64,000 nucleotides of DNA, taken from Bacillus sp. S3 (GTDB lineage Bacteria; Bacillota; Bacilli; Bacillales; Cytobacillaceae). A program made the position numbers and the translations under genes. This document shows, in pieces, positions 25,815 to 34,195 of the stretch (position 1 is the stretch's first letter; each line of letters opens with the position of its first letter). A model generated the notes under the pieces. The model did not search any database and was not told the DNA's origin. It saw only the letters and a list, made by a program, of their open reading frames with translations. Location of the stretch: contig NZ_CP039727.1 in NCBI RefSeq assembly GCF_005154805.1, positions 2,043,501 through 2,107,500 of the forward strand, given 5' to 3'.

Positions 25815-26210
25815 CTAGAATTTATTTTTAAATCGATACCCCTTGGAGGTTTTTGTTATTTTTGCATCATGAGGGGAAGCTGTGTCGGACATGGCTTCCT
25901 TTTTGGCGTTTTCTTTATTCAGCTTCTGAATAAGTGGTTTTGCTAAGTCTTCTGCTCCGTAAATATTATTGCCAATACTAAATTTTCCACTCAAATCGTC
26001 GATTTCTATATTGTCTAATCGAAAGATAATATTTTCTAAATGTTCAATATGAACTTTGTCGATGTGAATATTATTACCTTCATTTTCTACAGATTGTTTT
26101 TCTAGTAATTCAATTATTCGATCCAATTTGATAAATAGGAGGTCATCAACAGTTGCAGCTTTATCCGTTTTAGCTTCTTGTTTCGTTCTGAATGAAAAGA
26201 ATTTAAACAC
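25815..26210 (-). CDS. GerPC-like protein, 131 aa
   Basis: 131 aa. A helical start (LLFIKLDRIIELLEKQ) leads into alternating strands, IHIDKVHIEHLENIIFRLDN then IEIDDLSGKFSIGNNI. This recalls the GerPC pattern of a coiled coil followed by 'F-D-x-L-x-V-x-x-L-x-G-x-L-N-I-G'. The C-terminus is basic. In the gerP operon GerPC is a coat-assembly partner of GerPA/PF proteins, so its placement among GerPA/PF-like genes is telling. The start is GTG after AAGGGGGTG. A near-match to a sigma-K site (AC-N18-CATAAGATT, minus strand) lies about 50 bp upstream. Confidence 0.6.
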   Translation of the reverse strand: MFKFFSFRTKQEAKTDKAATVDDLLFIKLDRIIELLEKQSVENEGNNIHIDKVHIEHLENIIFRLDNIEIDDLSGKFSIGNNIYGAEDLAKPLIQKLNKENAKKEAMSDTASPHDAKITKTSKGYRFKNKF

Positions 26211-26302
26211 AGCTTCACCCCCTTAGCTTCATTTTTCTGTGGTATCTCTTAAAAAATCTTATGCAAAGAAAATGGGACTTAGTATTAAACCAATAAGTTG
26301 GT

Positions 26303-26608
26303 TTATTCGTCCCTGAAACTTTTCTTACTTAGTACATAAATACTGCCGCCAAGTGTAAGGACGGAAATAAATTTACTGGCAATGATAAAGTAGCTGGCAG
26401 TTTGTGAATCTAGAGAGATGTGAGGGAGTTTAATGAGGCCGATCATGACAAGCATGCTGAAAAGAAGAATGGTGTAATAATATTGATAGGCTTTGTTAAC
26501 TATCCAACTTCCTTTCTCATCCTTTTTTGTGGTAAAAACAATCATCGCATAAGTCAACACTAACAAGGTCACATACGTTAAGAGCACAACCGCGACACCA
26601 ATGCCCAT
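26303..26608 (-). CDS. Small membrane protein, 101 aa, next to khtU
   Basis: A 101-aa protein with three strong hydrophobic segments (about residues 3-26, 45-63 and 72-95) and the charged loop TTKKDEKGSWIVNK between the first two. It is not recognised. AAAGGAG lies 14 nt before the ATG, longer than usual. It follows khtT-khtU on the same strand and is separated from khtU by a 14-bp hairpin. It may be a third, less expressed member of that operon, possibly an accessory factor. No function can be read from motifs. Confidence 0.6.
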   Translation of the reverse strand: MGIGVAVVLLTYVTLLVLTYAMIVFTTKKDEKGSWIVNKAYQYYYTILLFSMLVMIGLIKLPHISLDSQTASYFIIASKFISVLTLGGSIYVLSKKSFRDE

Positions 26609-26638
26609 AATATCTTTACAATCTCCTTTCTTTATTAA

Positions 26639-26673
26639 GCTAACAATGATGAATGTTCCTCATCATTGTTAGC
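26639..26673 (-). terminator. Hairpin between khtU and the small membrane-protein gene
   Basis: A perfect 14-bp stem (GCTAACAATGATGA and complement) with loop ATGTTCC. On the minus strand only TTAATAAAG follows, so termination would be partial. A T-run exists on the plus side. It probably attenuates transcription past khtU. Confidence 0.55.
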
Positions 26674-26685
26674 CTTTTTGTTTGT

Positions 26686-27957
26686 CTATAAACCCGGACT
26701 ACTCTCGTCTTCCTTTCGGGTTGTTGGGATAGGTTTCGTTTGTTTTCTTGTTATTTTGTTTGTTTTCGTTTCCCAGCGAAATAAATTATTTAATAATTTA
26801 TAGATATTTTTTGATTCCTTTGTTAAAAAAGGACCAAGTATCGCCAATATTAATACATAAACAGCTGTAAATGGTTTTAATATCGGCATTAAGCCTCCGG
26901 CAAGGCCTAAATTAGCAACAATGATCGAAAATTCACCCCTAGAAACGATTGTTAATCCGATATTCGAAGAGGCTTTAAAAGATAAACCAGCCTTTCTTCC
27001 GGAAATCATTCCCGCTACAAAGTTGCTAATGATTGTTAGAATAACAGCGCCCAGAGCTAACCAAATGGCACCGCCCAAGCTATAAGGGTCTATACTCAAA
27101 CCGAAGCTGAAGAAAAATAGTGCGCCAAAGAAATCTCTAAACGGAATCACTAACTGTTCAATTCGCTCACGGTGTTCTGTCTCAGAATAGACTAAACCCA
27201 GCAATAGAGCGCCGATGGCTTCAGCCACATGGAGCTTTTCTGAAAAACCGGCAACAAAGAATAGAGAAGAAAAGATCACGAGGATAAAAATCTCATTGGA
27301 TTTAATATTCAATAGTTTATTTAGGATAGGAGTGCCTTTTCTGGCGATAACGAAAAATAGAATCATATAACCAAGTGAAATGAGAACGGAGGTCATCGTA
27401 CCTAAAATCGTCGTTGAACCACCTAATAATAACCCTGACATAATAGAGAGGAATAAAGCTAGAAATATATCATCAAACAAGATAATACCTAAAATTAATT
27501 CTGTTTCTGGATTTGCGGTCCTTTTTAAATCGACTAATACTTTAGCGACGATGGCTGTTGAGGAAACACTAAGGAGACCTGCAATAATTAACGTTTCCAT
27601 AATCGGAAAACCGACAGAAAAACCGTAAACTAAACCTAATGAAAAATTAAGTGCTACATAAATAGATCCGCCTACAACGATATTACGCCCTGATCGAATC
27701 AATTTTCCTACGGAGAATTCCAGGCCTAAATAAAATAGTAAAAACAAAACACCAATTCGCCCAAAAAATTCAATAATTTCTGAGCTTTCTATGAATCTAA
27801 GATCAATGATTCCAAAGTCAGGTGCGTGTGGACCAACCACCATTCCTAAAAGGATTAGAAACGGAATGATGGAGAATTTTAACCTTCCTGCCAATAATGC
27901 TATAAATGCAACTAAAATTAAGGCTGTGCCCACTTCAAAAACTAAGTGATTTGCCAT
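26686..27957 (-). CDS. khtU: K+/H+ antiporter subunit KhtU (CPA2 family)
   Basis: A 423-aa membrane protein with about 12 segments and CPA2 motifs: LLGMVVGPHAPDFGIID, LLFYLGLEFSVGKL, SSTAIVAKVL and AEAIGALLLGLVYSETEHR. SRGEFSIIVANLGLAGG occurs near the C-terminus. KhtU expels K+ (or NH4+) in exchange for H+ at high pH or K+ load, gated by the cytosolic KhtT subunit. khtT ends 6 nt upstream. The length is slightly above the B. subtilis protein because of a Thr/Lys-rich cytoplasmic tail (KTNKITRKQTKPIPTTRKE). Confidence 0.92.
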   Translation of the reverse strand: MANHLVFEVGTALILVAFIALLAGRLKFSIIPFLILLGMVVGPHAPDFGIIDLRFIESSEIIEFFGRIGVLFLLFYLGLEFSVGKLIRSGRNIVVGGSIYVALNFSLGLVYGFSVGFPIMETLIIAGLLSVSSTAIVAKVLVDLKRTANPETELILGIILFDDIFLALFLSIMSGLLLGGSTTILGTMTSVLISLGYMILFFVIARKGTPILNKLLNIKSNEIFILVIFSSLFFVAGFSEKLHVAEAIGALLLGLVYSETEHRERIEQLVIPFRDFFGALFFFSFGLSIDPYSLGGAIWLALGAVILTIISNFVAGMISGRKAGLSFKASSNIGLTIVSRGEFSIIVANLGLAGGLMPILKPFTAVYVLILAILGPFLTKESKNIYKLLNNLFRWETKTNKITRKQTKPIPTTRKEDESSPGL

Positions 27958-27963
27958 AAATTA

Positions 27964-28464
27964 TCACCCGTCCCTTCTTGAAAGAATTTCTTTTACAATG
28001 TTTTTTACTTGATTGCGTTGACCAGAAACAATAACAGTATCCCCAACTTCTAAAAGTGTTTCAGGGCCAGGAGTATGGATTTTTTTGTGATTTCGACATT
28101 TAATTATTGCGACAATATTAACTTCATAGGATTGTCGAATATTTAGATTTCCAATAGATTGATTTTCCGCTATTGCGCCAGGTTCTACTTTAGACCATTC
28201 AATCACTAAATCGTCAAAAGCCATTTCAATCGTCTCCAATGCTTTAGGAGCATAAGTCATCCCGCCAATGATGGCTGCAATCTTCCTTGCCTCCGAATCA
28301 TCAAAGGTAGTACTGGCAATGGCCTCATCGTAATCCTCTTGATCAAAATAATAAATATCCCGCCTCCCGTCGTCATGAATGATCACCACTATTTTGTCCT
28401 TGCTTTTTGTGATTACTTCATACTTTTTTCCAATACCCGGAAGTTCGATTTCGCGAATATTCAT
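27964..28464 (-). CDS. khtT: K+/H+ antiporter regulatory subunit KhtT
   Basis: A 166-aa soluble protein. The N-terminal regulatory region starts MNIREIELPGIGKKYEV. The C-terminal RCK_C/TrkA-C domain has SYEVNIVAIIKC, then TLLEVGDTVIVSGQ, which binds cyclic di-AMP in B. subtilis KhtT. It gates the antiporter KhtU, encoded next with a 6-nt gap. Regulation of the protein by pH and c-di-AMP is known for the family. The length equals the B. subtilis protein. Confidence 0.93.
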   Translation of the reverse strand: MNIREIELPGIGKKYEVITKSKDKIVVIIHDDGRRDIYYFDQEDYDEAIASTTFDDSEARKIAAIIGGMTYAPKALETIEMAFDDLVIEWSKVEPGAIAENQSIGNLNIRQSYEVNIVAIIKCRNHKKIHTPGPETLLEVGDTVIVSGQRNQVKNIVKEILSRRDG

Positions 28465-28524
28465 TTTCCATTCCTCCTCAATAATTTATTAGTAGATTAA
28501 GAAGCTATTTAAGGGTTTTGTTGT

Positions 28525-29070
28525 TTAAAGGTTTACGTCAATTTCAGTCCTAATTTTTTCATCCTTGGAAATTCCCAGATATTTTAGCGTCTCTGATGGG
28601 GTTGAATGATTGAAATGCTTTTGCAGCAAAGAAATAGCAATGCCGCGTTTGTACGCATGGAATCCGAAGGTTTTACGCATAGAATTCGTGCCGATTTTTC
28701 CTTCAATACCAACTGCCTCTGCAGCCTGATGAATAATTCGATACGCTTGCTGGCGGGTGATCGGTTTTTCAGTTTTCAAAGACTTGAATAAAAAATCTTC
28801 ATTCTTCAGCTGTTGATGATGAACGTAATGAAGGATAGCGTGTTTTACTTTCGAATTAAGGTAGACTTCCTTCAAAATTTCTTTATGAAAAAACAAATAA
28901 AATTTTTTATCAACAACATCACCGACTTTGATTTCCAACATTTCCGATATTTTTAACCCCGTATTAATTCCGAAGACGAAGAGAACAAAGTCACGTTCAG
29001 AATGATTTTTTAAATATTTCTTAATTGCATTGATTTGCTTGATGTCCCTTAGAGCCTCAACATATTCCAT
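28525..29070 (-). CDS. Tyrosine recombinase-like protein with altered catalytic residues
   Basis: About 181 aa, only the catalytic domain of a phage-integrase-family recombinase. The second Met (29070) has AAGGAG at 9 nt. The first (29076) is too close. The nucleophile Tyr (TLKYLGI) and box-II Arg (SMRKTFGFHAYKRG) and His (FNHSTPSET) are present. Box I reads NTGLKISEML where the catalytic Arg is expected (Lys, AAA codon), and the HxxR motif reads N-S-M-R (His to Asn, AAT codon). Cleavage activity may be reduced or lost. A 12-bp inverted repeat sits directly upstream. It may work as a DNA-binding regulator or with a particular site, and no phage genes flank it. Confidence 0.85.
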   Translation of the reverse strand: MEYVEALRDIKQINAIKKYLKNHSERDFVLFVFGINTGLKISEMLEIKVGDVVDKKFYLFFHKEILKEVYLNSKVKHAILHYVHHQQLKNEDFLFKSLKTEKPITRQQAYRIIHQAAEAVGIEGKIGTNSMRKTFGFHAYKRGIAISLLQKHFNHSTPSETLKYLGISKDEKIRTEIDVNL

Positions 29071-29090
29071 TACCATTTGCTCCTTAATCT

Positions 29091-29130
29091 ATGTTACATA
29101 ATTATATTATATCATGATATTATGTAACAT
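29091..29130. repeat. 12-bp perfect inverted repeat upstream of the recombinase gene
   Basis: ATGTTACATAAT (29091-29102) and ATTATGTAACAT (29119-29130), 16 bp apart, with a second palindrome ATATCATGATAT (29109-29120) inside. On the minus strand it brackets a TATAAT-like -10. It could be an autoregulatory operator or a recombination core site. Confidence 0.7.
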
Positions 29131-29235
29131 TAAAGAAAATTGATTGAAGAACGAACTATGCGCACATTCCCAAAGGACGTATCTATTTAAAAAATGATAA
29201 AAAGGTCCCGATTTGAATTGTTTGCAATTTGTTCA

Positions 29236-29263
29236 TTGATTGTTCATATTTAACAGGTATTAT
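29236..29263 (+). promoter_or_regulatory. Candidate sigma-A promoter of ltaS
   Basis: TTGATT (29236-29241), 16 nt, TATTAT (29258-29263), giving a leader of about 78 nt before the ATG. Confidence 0.45.
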
Positions 29264-29347
29264 AGAAGTTGGAGCATTTGGGTTCAATCACATATTTAAA
29301 CGGGCTTTGTAATTTGTAATAATATTGTGCTAGAAGGTGGTGCGAAA

Positions 29348-31303
29348 ATGAATAAATTACTCGAAAAGGGTCAAGGTATTTTCAATAAATATATTGGCTT
29401 TTTCTTGTTATCTGTAGCTTTACTATGGATCAAAACATACATTGTTCAATTAACTCAATTCGATTTAGGAATAGAAAATACAATCCAAAAGTTTCTATTA
29501 TTTATAAATCCTTTAGGATCTGCGTTACTATTTTTAGGAGTATCATCCTTGTTTAAGGGTCGGAAAAAGTATGTATCGCTGATTGTGATTGATTTTCTAT
29601 TATCTTTCTTATTGTATGCGAATATTATTTTTTACCGATTTTTTAATGATTTTATTACGCTGCCGACGTTAACTCAAACGCAAAACTTCGGTGATGTCAG
29701 TGGTAGTGTCGTGTCTCTCTTAAAGCCTTATGATTTTTTATTCTTCACGGATATTATTCTTTTAATTGTTCTGCTCGGGTTTCGGTTTGTGAAAATTGAA
29801 GTGAAGGATATGCACCGGGGGAAAGTGGCTGCATTATTTTCCCTATCATTGGCAATCTCTTGTGCCAATCTTTCTTTAGCTGAAGTGGATCGTCCTCAAT
29901 TATTAACGAGAGGATTTGACCGGAACTATATTGTAAAATATTTAGGGATGTACAATTACACTATTTATGATGCGGTGAAAAGTACTCATGCCTCTGCACA
30001 AAGGGTAATGGCTGACAGTGACGATGTGACAGAAGTGATTAACTATACAAAATCAAATTACGCTGAGCCAAACCCAGCCTATTTCGGTGCTGGTAAAGGT
30101 ATGAATGTCATCTATTTACATCTCGAATCGATGCAAAACTTCCTAATCAATTACAAGTTAAATGGCGAGGAAGTCACGCCATTCTTAAATTCGTTAACGA
30201 AAGATCAAAACACCTTGTATTTTGATAATTTCTTCCATCAAACAGCACAGGGAAAAACGTCTGATGCTGAATTTATGCTGGAAAACTCATTGTTTGGACT
30301 GCCGCAAGGTTCAGCTTATACAACGAAAGGATTAAATACGTATCAAGCTGCTCCGGCTATTTTAGGTCAACAGGGTTATACATCTGCGGTGTTCCACGGG
30401 AATTCAGGAAGCTTTTGGAATCGTAATGAGATATATAAATCGTTTGGCTTTAATAAGTTTTTTGATTCTAATTACTATCAAATTGATACCGCTGAGCAAG
30501 CTGAATATGGATTAATGGATAAGCCGTTCTTTGAGCAATCCATTCCACTTCTTGAGACCTTGCCCCAGCCATTTTATACAAAATTTATAACCGTATCGAA
30601 TCATTATCCATATCCAATAAATGAAGAAGATGCCACCATTGCACCGGCAACAACGGGTGATAAATCTGTTGATGGTTACTTCCAGACAGCCCGGTATGCA
30701 GATGAAGCACTGAAGCAGTTCTTCGACTATTTAAAGACATCGGGATTATACGACAATTCGATCATCGTTATGTACGGGGACCATTATGGTATTTCAGAAA
30801 ATCATAATAAAGCAATGGAACAAGTTCTTGGGAAGAAAATTACCCCATTTGAAAGTGCCGGCCTGCAGCGCGTACCATTATTTATTCGCGTGCCAGGTAT
30901 GCAAGGTGGCGTGAACCACGAATACGGTGGACAGGTTGACCTTTTGCCGACATTGCTTCACTTGTTGGGAACTGAGACAAAAGACTATATCCAATTTGGG
31001 ACAGACCTGCTTTCTGAACAGCATGATGACCTTGTGGCTTTCCGAAATGGTGACTATGTGAGTCCGACGATTACTGCTGTTAACGGGAAATACTATGATT
31101 CCACTACAGGGTTGAAATTATCTGAGGACAAGATGGAAGAGGCCAAGAATTATAAGGAAATTGTCCAAGAAAAATTAAGCTACTCAGATAAAGTGGTCAA
31201 TGGAGATTTATTGCGTTTCTATACGCCTGAAAACTTTATTCCTGTAGATCGATCAACATACAACTATAATCAGGACTCCGAAAAAATTTCAAATGGCAAA
31301 TAA
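29348..31303 (+). CDS. ltaS: Lipoteichoic acid synthase (LtaS-type phosphoglycerol transferase)
   Basis: 651 aa. Five N-terminal membrane helices (to about residue 180) are followed by an extracellular sulfatase-like domain. Catalytic and Mn2+-binding residues are in YLHLESMQNF (E260), GKTSDAEF (T304, the nucleophile) and MYGDHYGIS (Asp, His), close in position to S. aureus LtaS E255/T300. It polymerises glycerol phosphate from phosphatidylglycerol onto a glycolipid anchor at the membrane outer face. The ATG at 29348 follows GAAGGTGGTG, and the seven upstream codons are not family-like. It is one of several LtaS paralogues typical in bacilli. It is monocistronic with its own terminator. Confidence 0.95.
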   Translation: MNKLLEKGQGIFNKYIGFFLLSVALLWIKTYIVQLTQFDLGIENTIQKFLLFINPLGSALLFLGVSSLFKGRKKYVSLIVIDFLLSFLLYANIIFYRFFNDFITLPTLTQTQNFGDVSGSVVSLLKPYDFLFFTDIILLIVLLGFRFVKIEVKDMHRGKVAALFSLSLAISCANLSLAEVDRPQLLTRGFDRNYIVKYLGMYNYTIYDAVKSTHASAQRVMADSDDVTEVINYTKSNYAEPNPAYFGAGKGMNVIYLHLESMQNFLINYKLNGEEVTPFLNSLTKDQNTLYFDNFFHQTAQGKTSDAEFMLENSLFGLPQGSAYTTKGLNTYQAAPAILGQQGYTSAVFHGNSGSFWNRNEIYKSFGFNKFFDSNYYQIDTAEQAEYGLMDKPFFEQSIPLLETLPQPFYTKFITVSNHYPYPINEEDATIAPATTGDKSVDGYFQTARYADEALKQFFDYLKTSGLYDNSIIVMYGDHYGISENHNKAMEQVLGKKITPFESAGLQRVPLFIRVPGMQGGVNHEYGGQVDLLPTLLHLLGTETKDYIQFGTDLLSEQHDDLVAFRNGDYVSPTITAVNGKYYDSTTGLKLSEDKMEEAKNYKEIVQEKLSYSDKVVNGDLLRFYTPENFIPVDRSTYNYNQDSEKISNGK

Positions 31304-31315
31304 TATACCTGAAAG

Positions 31316-31347
31316 ACGGACAGTGACCAAACACTGTCCGTTTTTTT
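31316..31347 (+). terminator. Terminator of ltaS
   Basis: A 10-bp stem (ACGGACAGTG / CACTGTCCGT), loop ACCAAA, then seven T, 13 nt after the stop. Confidence 0.93.
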
Positions 31348-31406
31348 AAACACATAATCAAGTCAATTACATATGATGATTCAGAAATAGCTTGGAGGTG
31401 GATTTA

Positions 31407-31511
31407 ATGAGTGGTGCAGTAGGTTTCGGAAATGGTTTTGCGTTAATTGTGGTTTTATTCATCCTGCTTATTATCATCGGAGCAAGTTTTGTCGGTGGCG
31501 GGTTTTATTAA
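31407..31511 (+). CDS. YjcZ-family sporulation micro-protein, 34 aa
   Basis: Too short for routine gene calling but clear. The ATG is preceded by TTGGAGGTGG, and the peptide has a short Gly-rich start (MSGAVGFGNG). One membrane helix (FALIVVLFILLIIIGASF) and the ending VGGGFY follow. This is the pattern of the YjcZ/YckC-type tiny membrane proteins made during sporulation in bacilli. Their job is unknown; they are found in spores or the mother-cell membrane. Upstream, AC-N16-CATATGATG (31352-31378) resembles a late sporulation promoter with one base and the spacing off. Confidence 0.85.
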   Translation: MSGAVGFGNGFALIVVLFILLIIIGASFVGGGFY

Positions 31512-31547
31512 AGGATAAAAGCATTATTGTTTAAATGAAGATGGATG

Positions 31548-31572
31548 GGGATTGCTGCGGCAATCCCTATTT
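31548..31572 (+). terminator. Possible terminator of the YjcZ-like gene
   Basis: An 8-bp GC-containing stem (GGGATTGC / GCAATCCC) with loop TGCG, followed by TATTT. The T-run is weak, so termination may be partial. Confidence 0.5.
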
Positions 31573-31652
31573 ACATTCCTTTGTTTTTGAATCTTTCCCT
31601 CCATTTGGTGTAATGATAATGGAAATAACTGTTTTACTAAGGATGGGGAAAT

Positions 31653-33686
31653 TTGGGAAAAGTTTGGCGCATTTACAAAACCGATTGGAAAAGTATTTTT
31701 AGTGTTCCGACAGCAGCTTTATTGATAGGTGCGCTTATGGTGCTGCCTTCTGCCTATGCATGGGTAAATATCAAAGCAATGTGGGATCCGTACAGCAATA
31801 CATCCGGGATTAAAGTGGCCGTAGCTAATGAAGATGATGGGGCAGAAGTTCAAGGGGAAAAAATCAATGTAGGCAATGATACTGTAAAAAATCTTAAACA
31901 AAATCATAAACTTGGCTGGGTGTTTGTTAACAGAAGGAAAGCCTTAATGGGAGTGGAGAAAGGTGATTACTATGCCTATCTGATCATTCCAAAAGATTTT
32001 TCGAAAAAACTAACAAGCATTTTAGAACTAAATCCAGAAAAACCCAAAATCCTGTTTGGTGTTAATGAAAAAATCAATGCTGTTGCACCGAAAATCACAA
32101 GCTCTGGGGCATCCAGCATTACAGCTCAAATTAGTCAGGCCTTTGTGAAGACAGTAGGAGATGCCATTTTTTCAGGATTTTATAAAGCTGGGATTGAGTT
32201 AGAGAAAGCCCTGCCGTCGATTCATAATGTAGAACAGCAAATTTTTGAACTAGAAAAGGTTTTGCCACAGATTGAGGAAATGGGGAAAAAGGCAATCGAA
32301 CTGGAAGGGAAACTGCCCGAAATACGGGAAAAGGGCCAAAAAGTAATCGAGCTCGAACAACGAATACCGGAACTTCAGCTAGCGGGAAACAGTATTTTGA
32401 AGGTGGAAGCTAATTTACCTCAAATAAAAAAAGCTGGTGACAGGGTGCTTGCATTGCAAGGGAAGATTTCAGATTTACAGCATGTTAATGCAATTATCAC
32501 GGATGTAATCGCCAATATGACTGAAATCGAAACGAAAATAAGACAAGGAATAACCGCCGCTGGTACTGCCCAAACGACCGAGACTGATACCGCGAATAAT
32601 CAGGAGGAGTTAGCAAGGTTAAATGAGGAGCTTGTGGCAATTCATATTCAAGTAAATCAAACACGCCTTGCCCTTCAGCAAAGAGTCGGTGAAGGGGAAA
32701 AAATAATAAATACCGCAGCCGAGTTTTTCGCCAATGACCTGCCTGTCGTTGAACAAAAATTAAAAAAGGCAGCGGAATTTGTGCGCAACGATTTACCCTT
32801 ACTAGAGGAGGATATTCGAAAAGCTGCAACGTTAGTTCAAACAAAGCTTCCGCAGCTTGAACAGGCAGTCCATAAAGCAGCTGATTTGGCTCGAAATGAT
32901 CTGCCGGGATTTTCAGCAAAAATCAGAAGTACAGCGGATAAACTTCGCCGCTTCGAAAGCAGCGTGAACATTAACGATTTAATTCAATTGTTGAAGCACG
33001 ATCCGCAGAAAGAAAGTAGTTTTTTATCAAGTCCCGTCCTTTTGGAAACGAAACGGATCTTCCCGATTCCCAATTATGGCTCAGCAATGACACCTTTTTA
33101 TACAATGCTGGCGCTTTGGGTTGGAGCTACTTTTTTGATTGCATCCCTACGCGTGGATGTCGAAAATCCTGACAATGTTTACAGGGGCTATCAGCTTTAT
33201 TTCGGAAGACTTCTAACGTTTCTTACAATCGGCATCTTCCAAGCTGTCATTGTCGCAATAGGCGATTTGTTTCTCATTCATACGTACGCGGTGGACAAAC
33301 TATGGTTTGTTTTATTGAGCATTTTTATCAGTATGGTGTTTGTGATTATCACCTTTACCTTATGTTCCGTGTTCGGTAATATTGGAAAAGGGTTAGCGAT
33401 CCTATTCTTGGTATTGCAAATCTCAAGCTCAGGCGCCACTTTTCCTGTTAGTACGACATCAGCTTTTTTCCAAACGATCTACCCATTTATGCCATTTACG
33501 TATGCGGTAAGTATGCTCCGGGAAACAGTTGGAGGAATGGTGACTGAGGTAGTAATAAAGGATGTGTTATCTTTGCTCGGCTTTGCTGCCGCCAGCTTTC
33601 TCTTGGCTATTTTCTTGAAAAAGCCATTAAGCAAAAGAATCCAACAAACAGCTGAACGGGCGAAATCCACGAAAATCATTCAGTAA
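31653..33686 (+). CDS. YhgE/Pip domain membrane protein (ABC-2-like)
   Basis: 677 aa. One N-terminal membrane segment (AALLIGALMVLPSAYAWVNI) leads into a Pip-type extracytoplasmic domain. A long helical stalk (about 185-430) follows, then five to six C-terminal membrane segments of the ABC-2 permease type. Two sets of degenerate tandem repeats build the stalk. One has a ~17-residue period (ELEKVLPQIEEMGKKAI, ELEGKLPEIREKGQKVI and so on). The other has an ~18-residue period (AAEFVRNDLPLLEEDIRK, AATLVQTKLPQLEQAVHK). Relatives include phage-infection protein Pip and the type VII secretion component EsaA. The start is TTG after AAGGATGGGG. No secretion locus is nearby, so the substrate is unknown. 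Confidence 0.88.
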   Translation: MGKVWRIYKTDWKSIFSVPTAALLIGALMVLPSAYAWVNIKAMWDPYSNTSGIKVAVANEDDGAEVQGEKINVGNDTVKNLKQNHKLGWVFVNRRKALMGVEKGDYYAYLIIPKDFSKKLTSILELNPEKPKILFGVNEKINAVAPKITSSGASSITAQISQAFVKTVGDAIFSGFYKAGIELEKALPSIHNVEQQIFELEKVLPQIEEMGKKAIELEGKLPEIREKGQKVIELEQRIPELQLAGNSILKVEANLPQIKKAGDRVLALQGKISDLQHVNAIITDVIANMTEIETKIRQGITAAGTAQTTETDTANNQEELARLNEELVAIHIQVNQTRLALQQRVGEGEKIINTAAEFFANDLPVVEQKLKKAAEFVRNDLPLLEEDIRKAATLVQTKLPQLEQAVHKAADLARNDLPGFSAKIRSTADKLRRFESSVNINDLIQLLKHDPQKESSFLSSPVLLETKRIFPIPNYGSAMTPFYTMLALWVGATFLIASLRVDVENPDNVYRGYQLYFGRLLTFLTIGIFQAVIVAIGDLFLIHTYAVDKLWFVLLSIFISMVFVIITFTLCSVFGNIGKGLAILFLVLQISSSGATFPVSTTSAFFQTIYPFMPFTYAVSMLRETVGGMVTEVVIKDVLSLLGFAAASFLLAIFLKKPLSKRIQQTAERAKSTKIIQ

Positions 33687-33799
33687 GCTGTATTATTTGT
33701 ACAATAGAAAAGGACAAAATTTGTTCAGAAAGATGTATAAGATACTGCAGGAAACGCTTCCGTTTTTGTTGAATTATTATCATATTGGAGGCGATGACT

Positions 33800-34099
33800 G
33801 TGGGTACGAAAATGACTGCATTGACAAATCATGATATTCAGATTGGTGAAAAAAACTGTATTTTGTGTAATAAGGACTTTGAATATATTGCTATTATTTG
33901 CGGTAGGCCGAATGTAGAGGAATTGTTAAAAAGAGATCATCCAATGAGTATTGCCGACCAAGTAGTGATCCTTAACAAGGTCTATGCCAATCATCATCAC
34001 CTTAAAATCATTGACATTGAAATTACAGCGAGATGTCCGCATTGCCAATGCAGTAACCGTTTTACTAGTTATGTAACATTAGAAAATAATCAAAAATAA
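33800..34099 (+). CDS. Hypothetical protein with paired CxxC motifs, 99 aa
   Basis: Not recognised. An N-terminal CILCNKDF and a C-terminal ARCPHCQCSN give two Cys-x-x-Cys pairs that could form one zinc ribbon, with a helical middle (NVEELLKRDHPMSIADQVVILN). It is soluble, with no signal peptide. I prefer the GTG at 33800, which has GGAGG 8 nt upstream. An ATG at 33794 is only 2 nt from that site. It is followed at once by a terminator, so it is a single-gene unit. Confidence 0.6.
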   Translation: MGTKMTALTNHDIQIGEKNCILCNKDFEYIAIICGRPNVEELLKRDHPMSIADQVVILNKVYANHHHLKIIDIEITARCPHCQCSNRFTSYVTLENNQK

Positions 34100-34101
34100 T
34101 G

Positions 34102-34123
34102 AGCATCCGTTAGGGTGCTTTTT
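34102..34123 (+). terminator. Terminator after the zinc-ribbon-like gene
   Basis: A 7-bp stem (AGCATCC / GGGTGCT, one wobble) with the tetraloop GTTA and five T. Confidence 0.75.
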
Positions 34124-34131
34124 CAATTTTC

Positions 34132-34160
34132 TTGACTAGAACGGGATAGTATGATATTAA
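34132..34160 (+). promoter_or_regulatory. Candidate sigma-A promoter of htpG
   Basis: TTGACT (34132-34137), 17 nt, then TATTAA (34155-34160). It directly precedes the CIRCE operator, the usual layout of HrcA-controlled genes. Confidence 0.6.
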
Positions 34161-34168
34161 AATAATGG

Positions 34169-34195
34169 TTAGCACTCAAATGTATAGAGTGCTAA
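34169..34195 (+). promoter_or_regulatory. CIRCE operator (HrcA binding site) upstream of htpG
   Basis: TTAGCACTC-N9-GAGTGCTAA is a perfect match to the CIRCE consensus, 36 bp before the htpG ATG and just downstream of the promoter. HrcA should repress htpG until heat shock. Confidence 0.95.
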
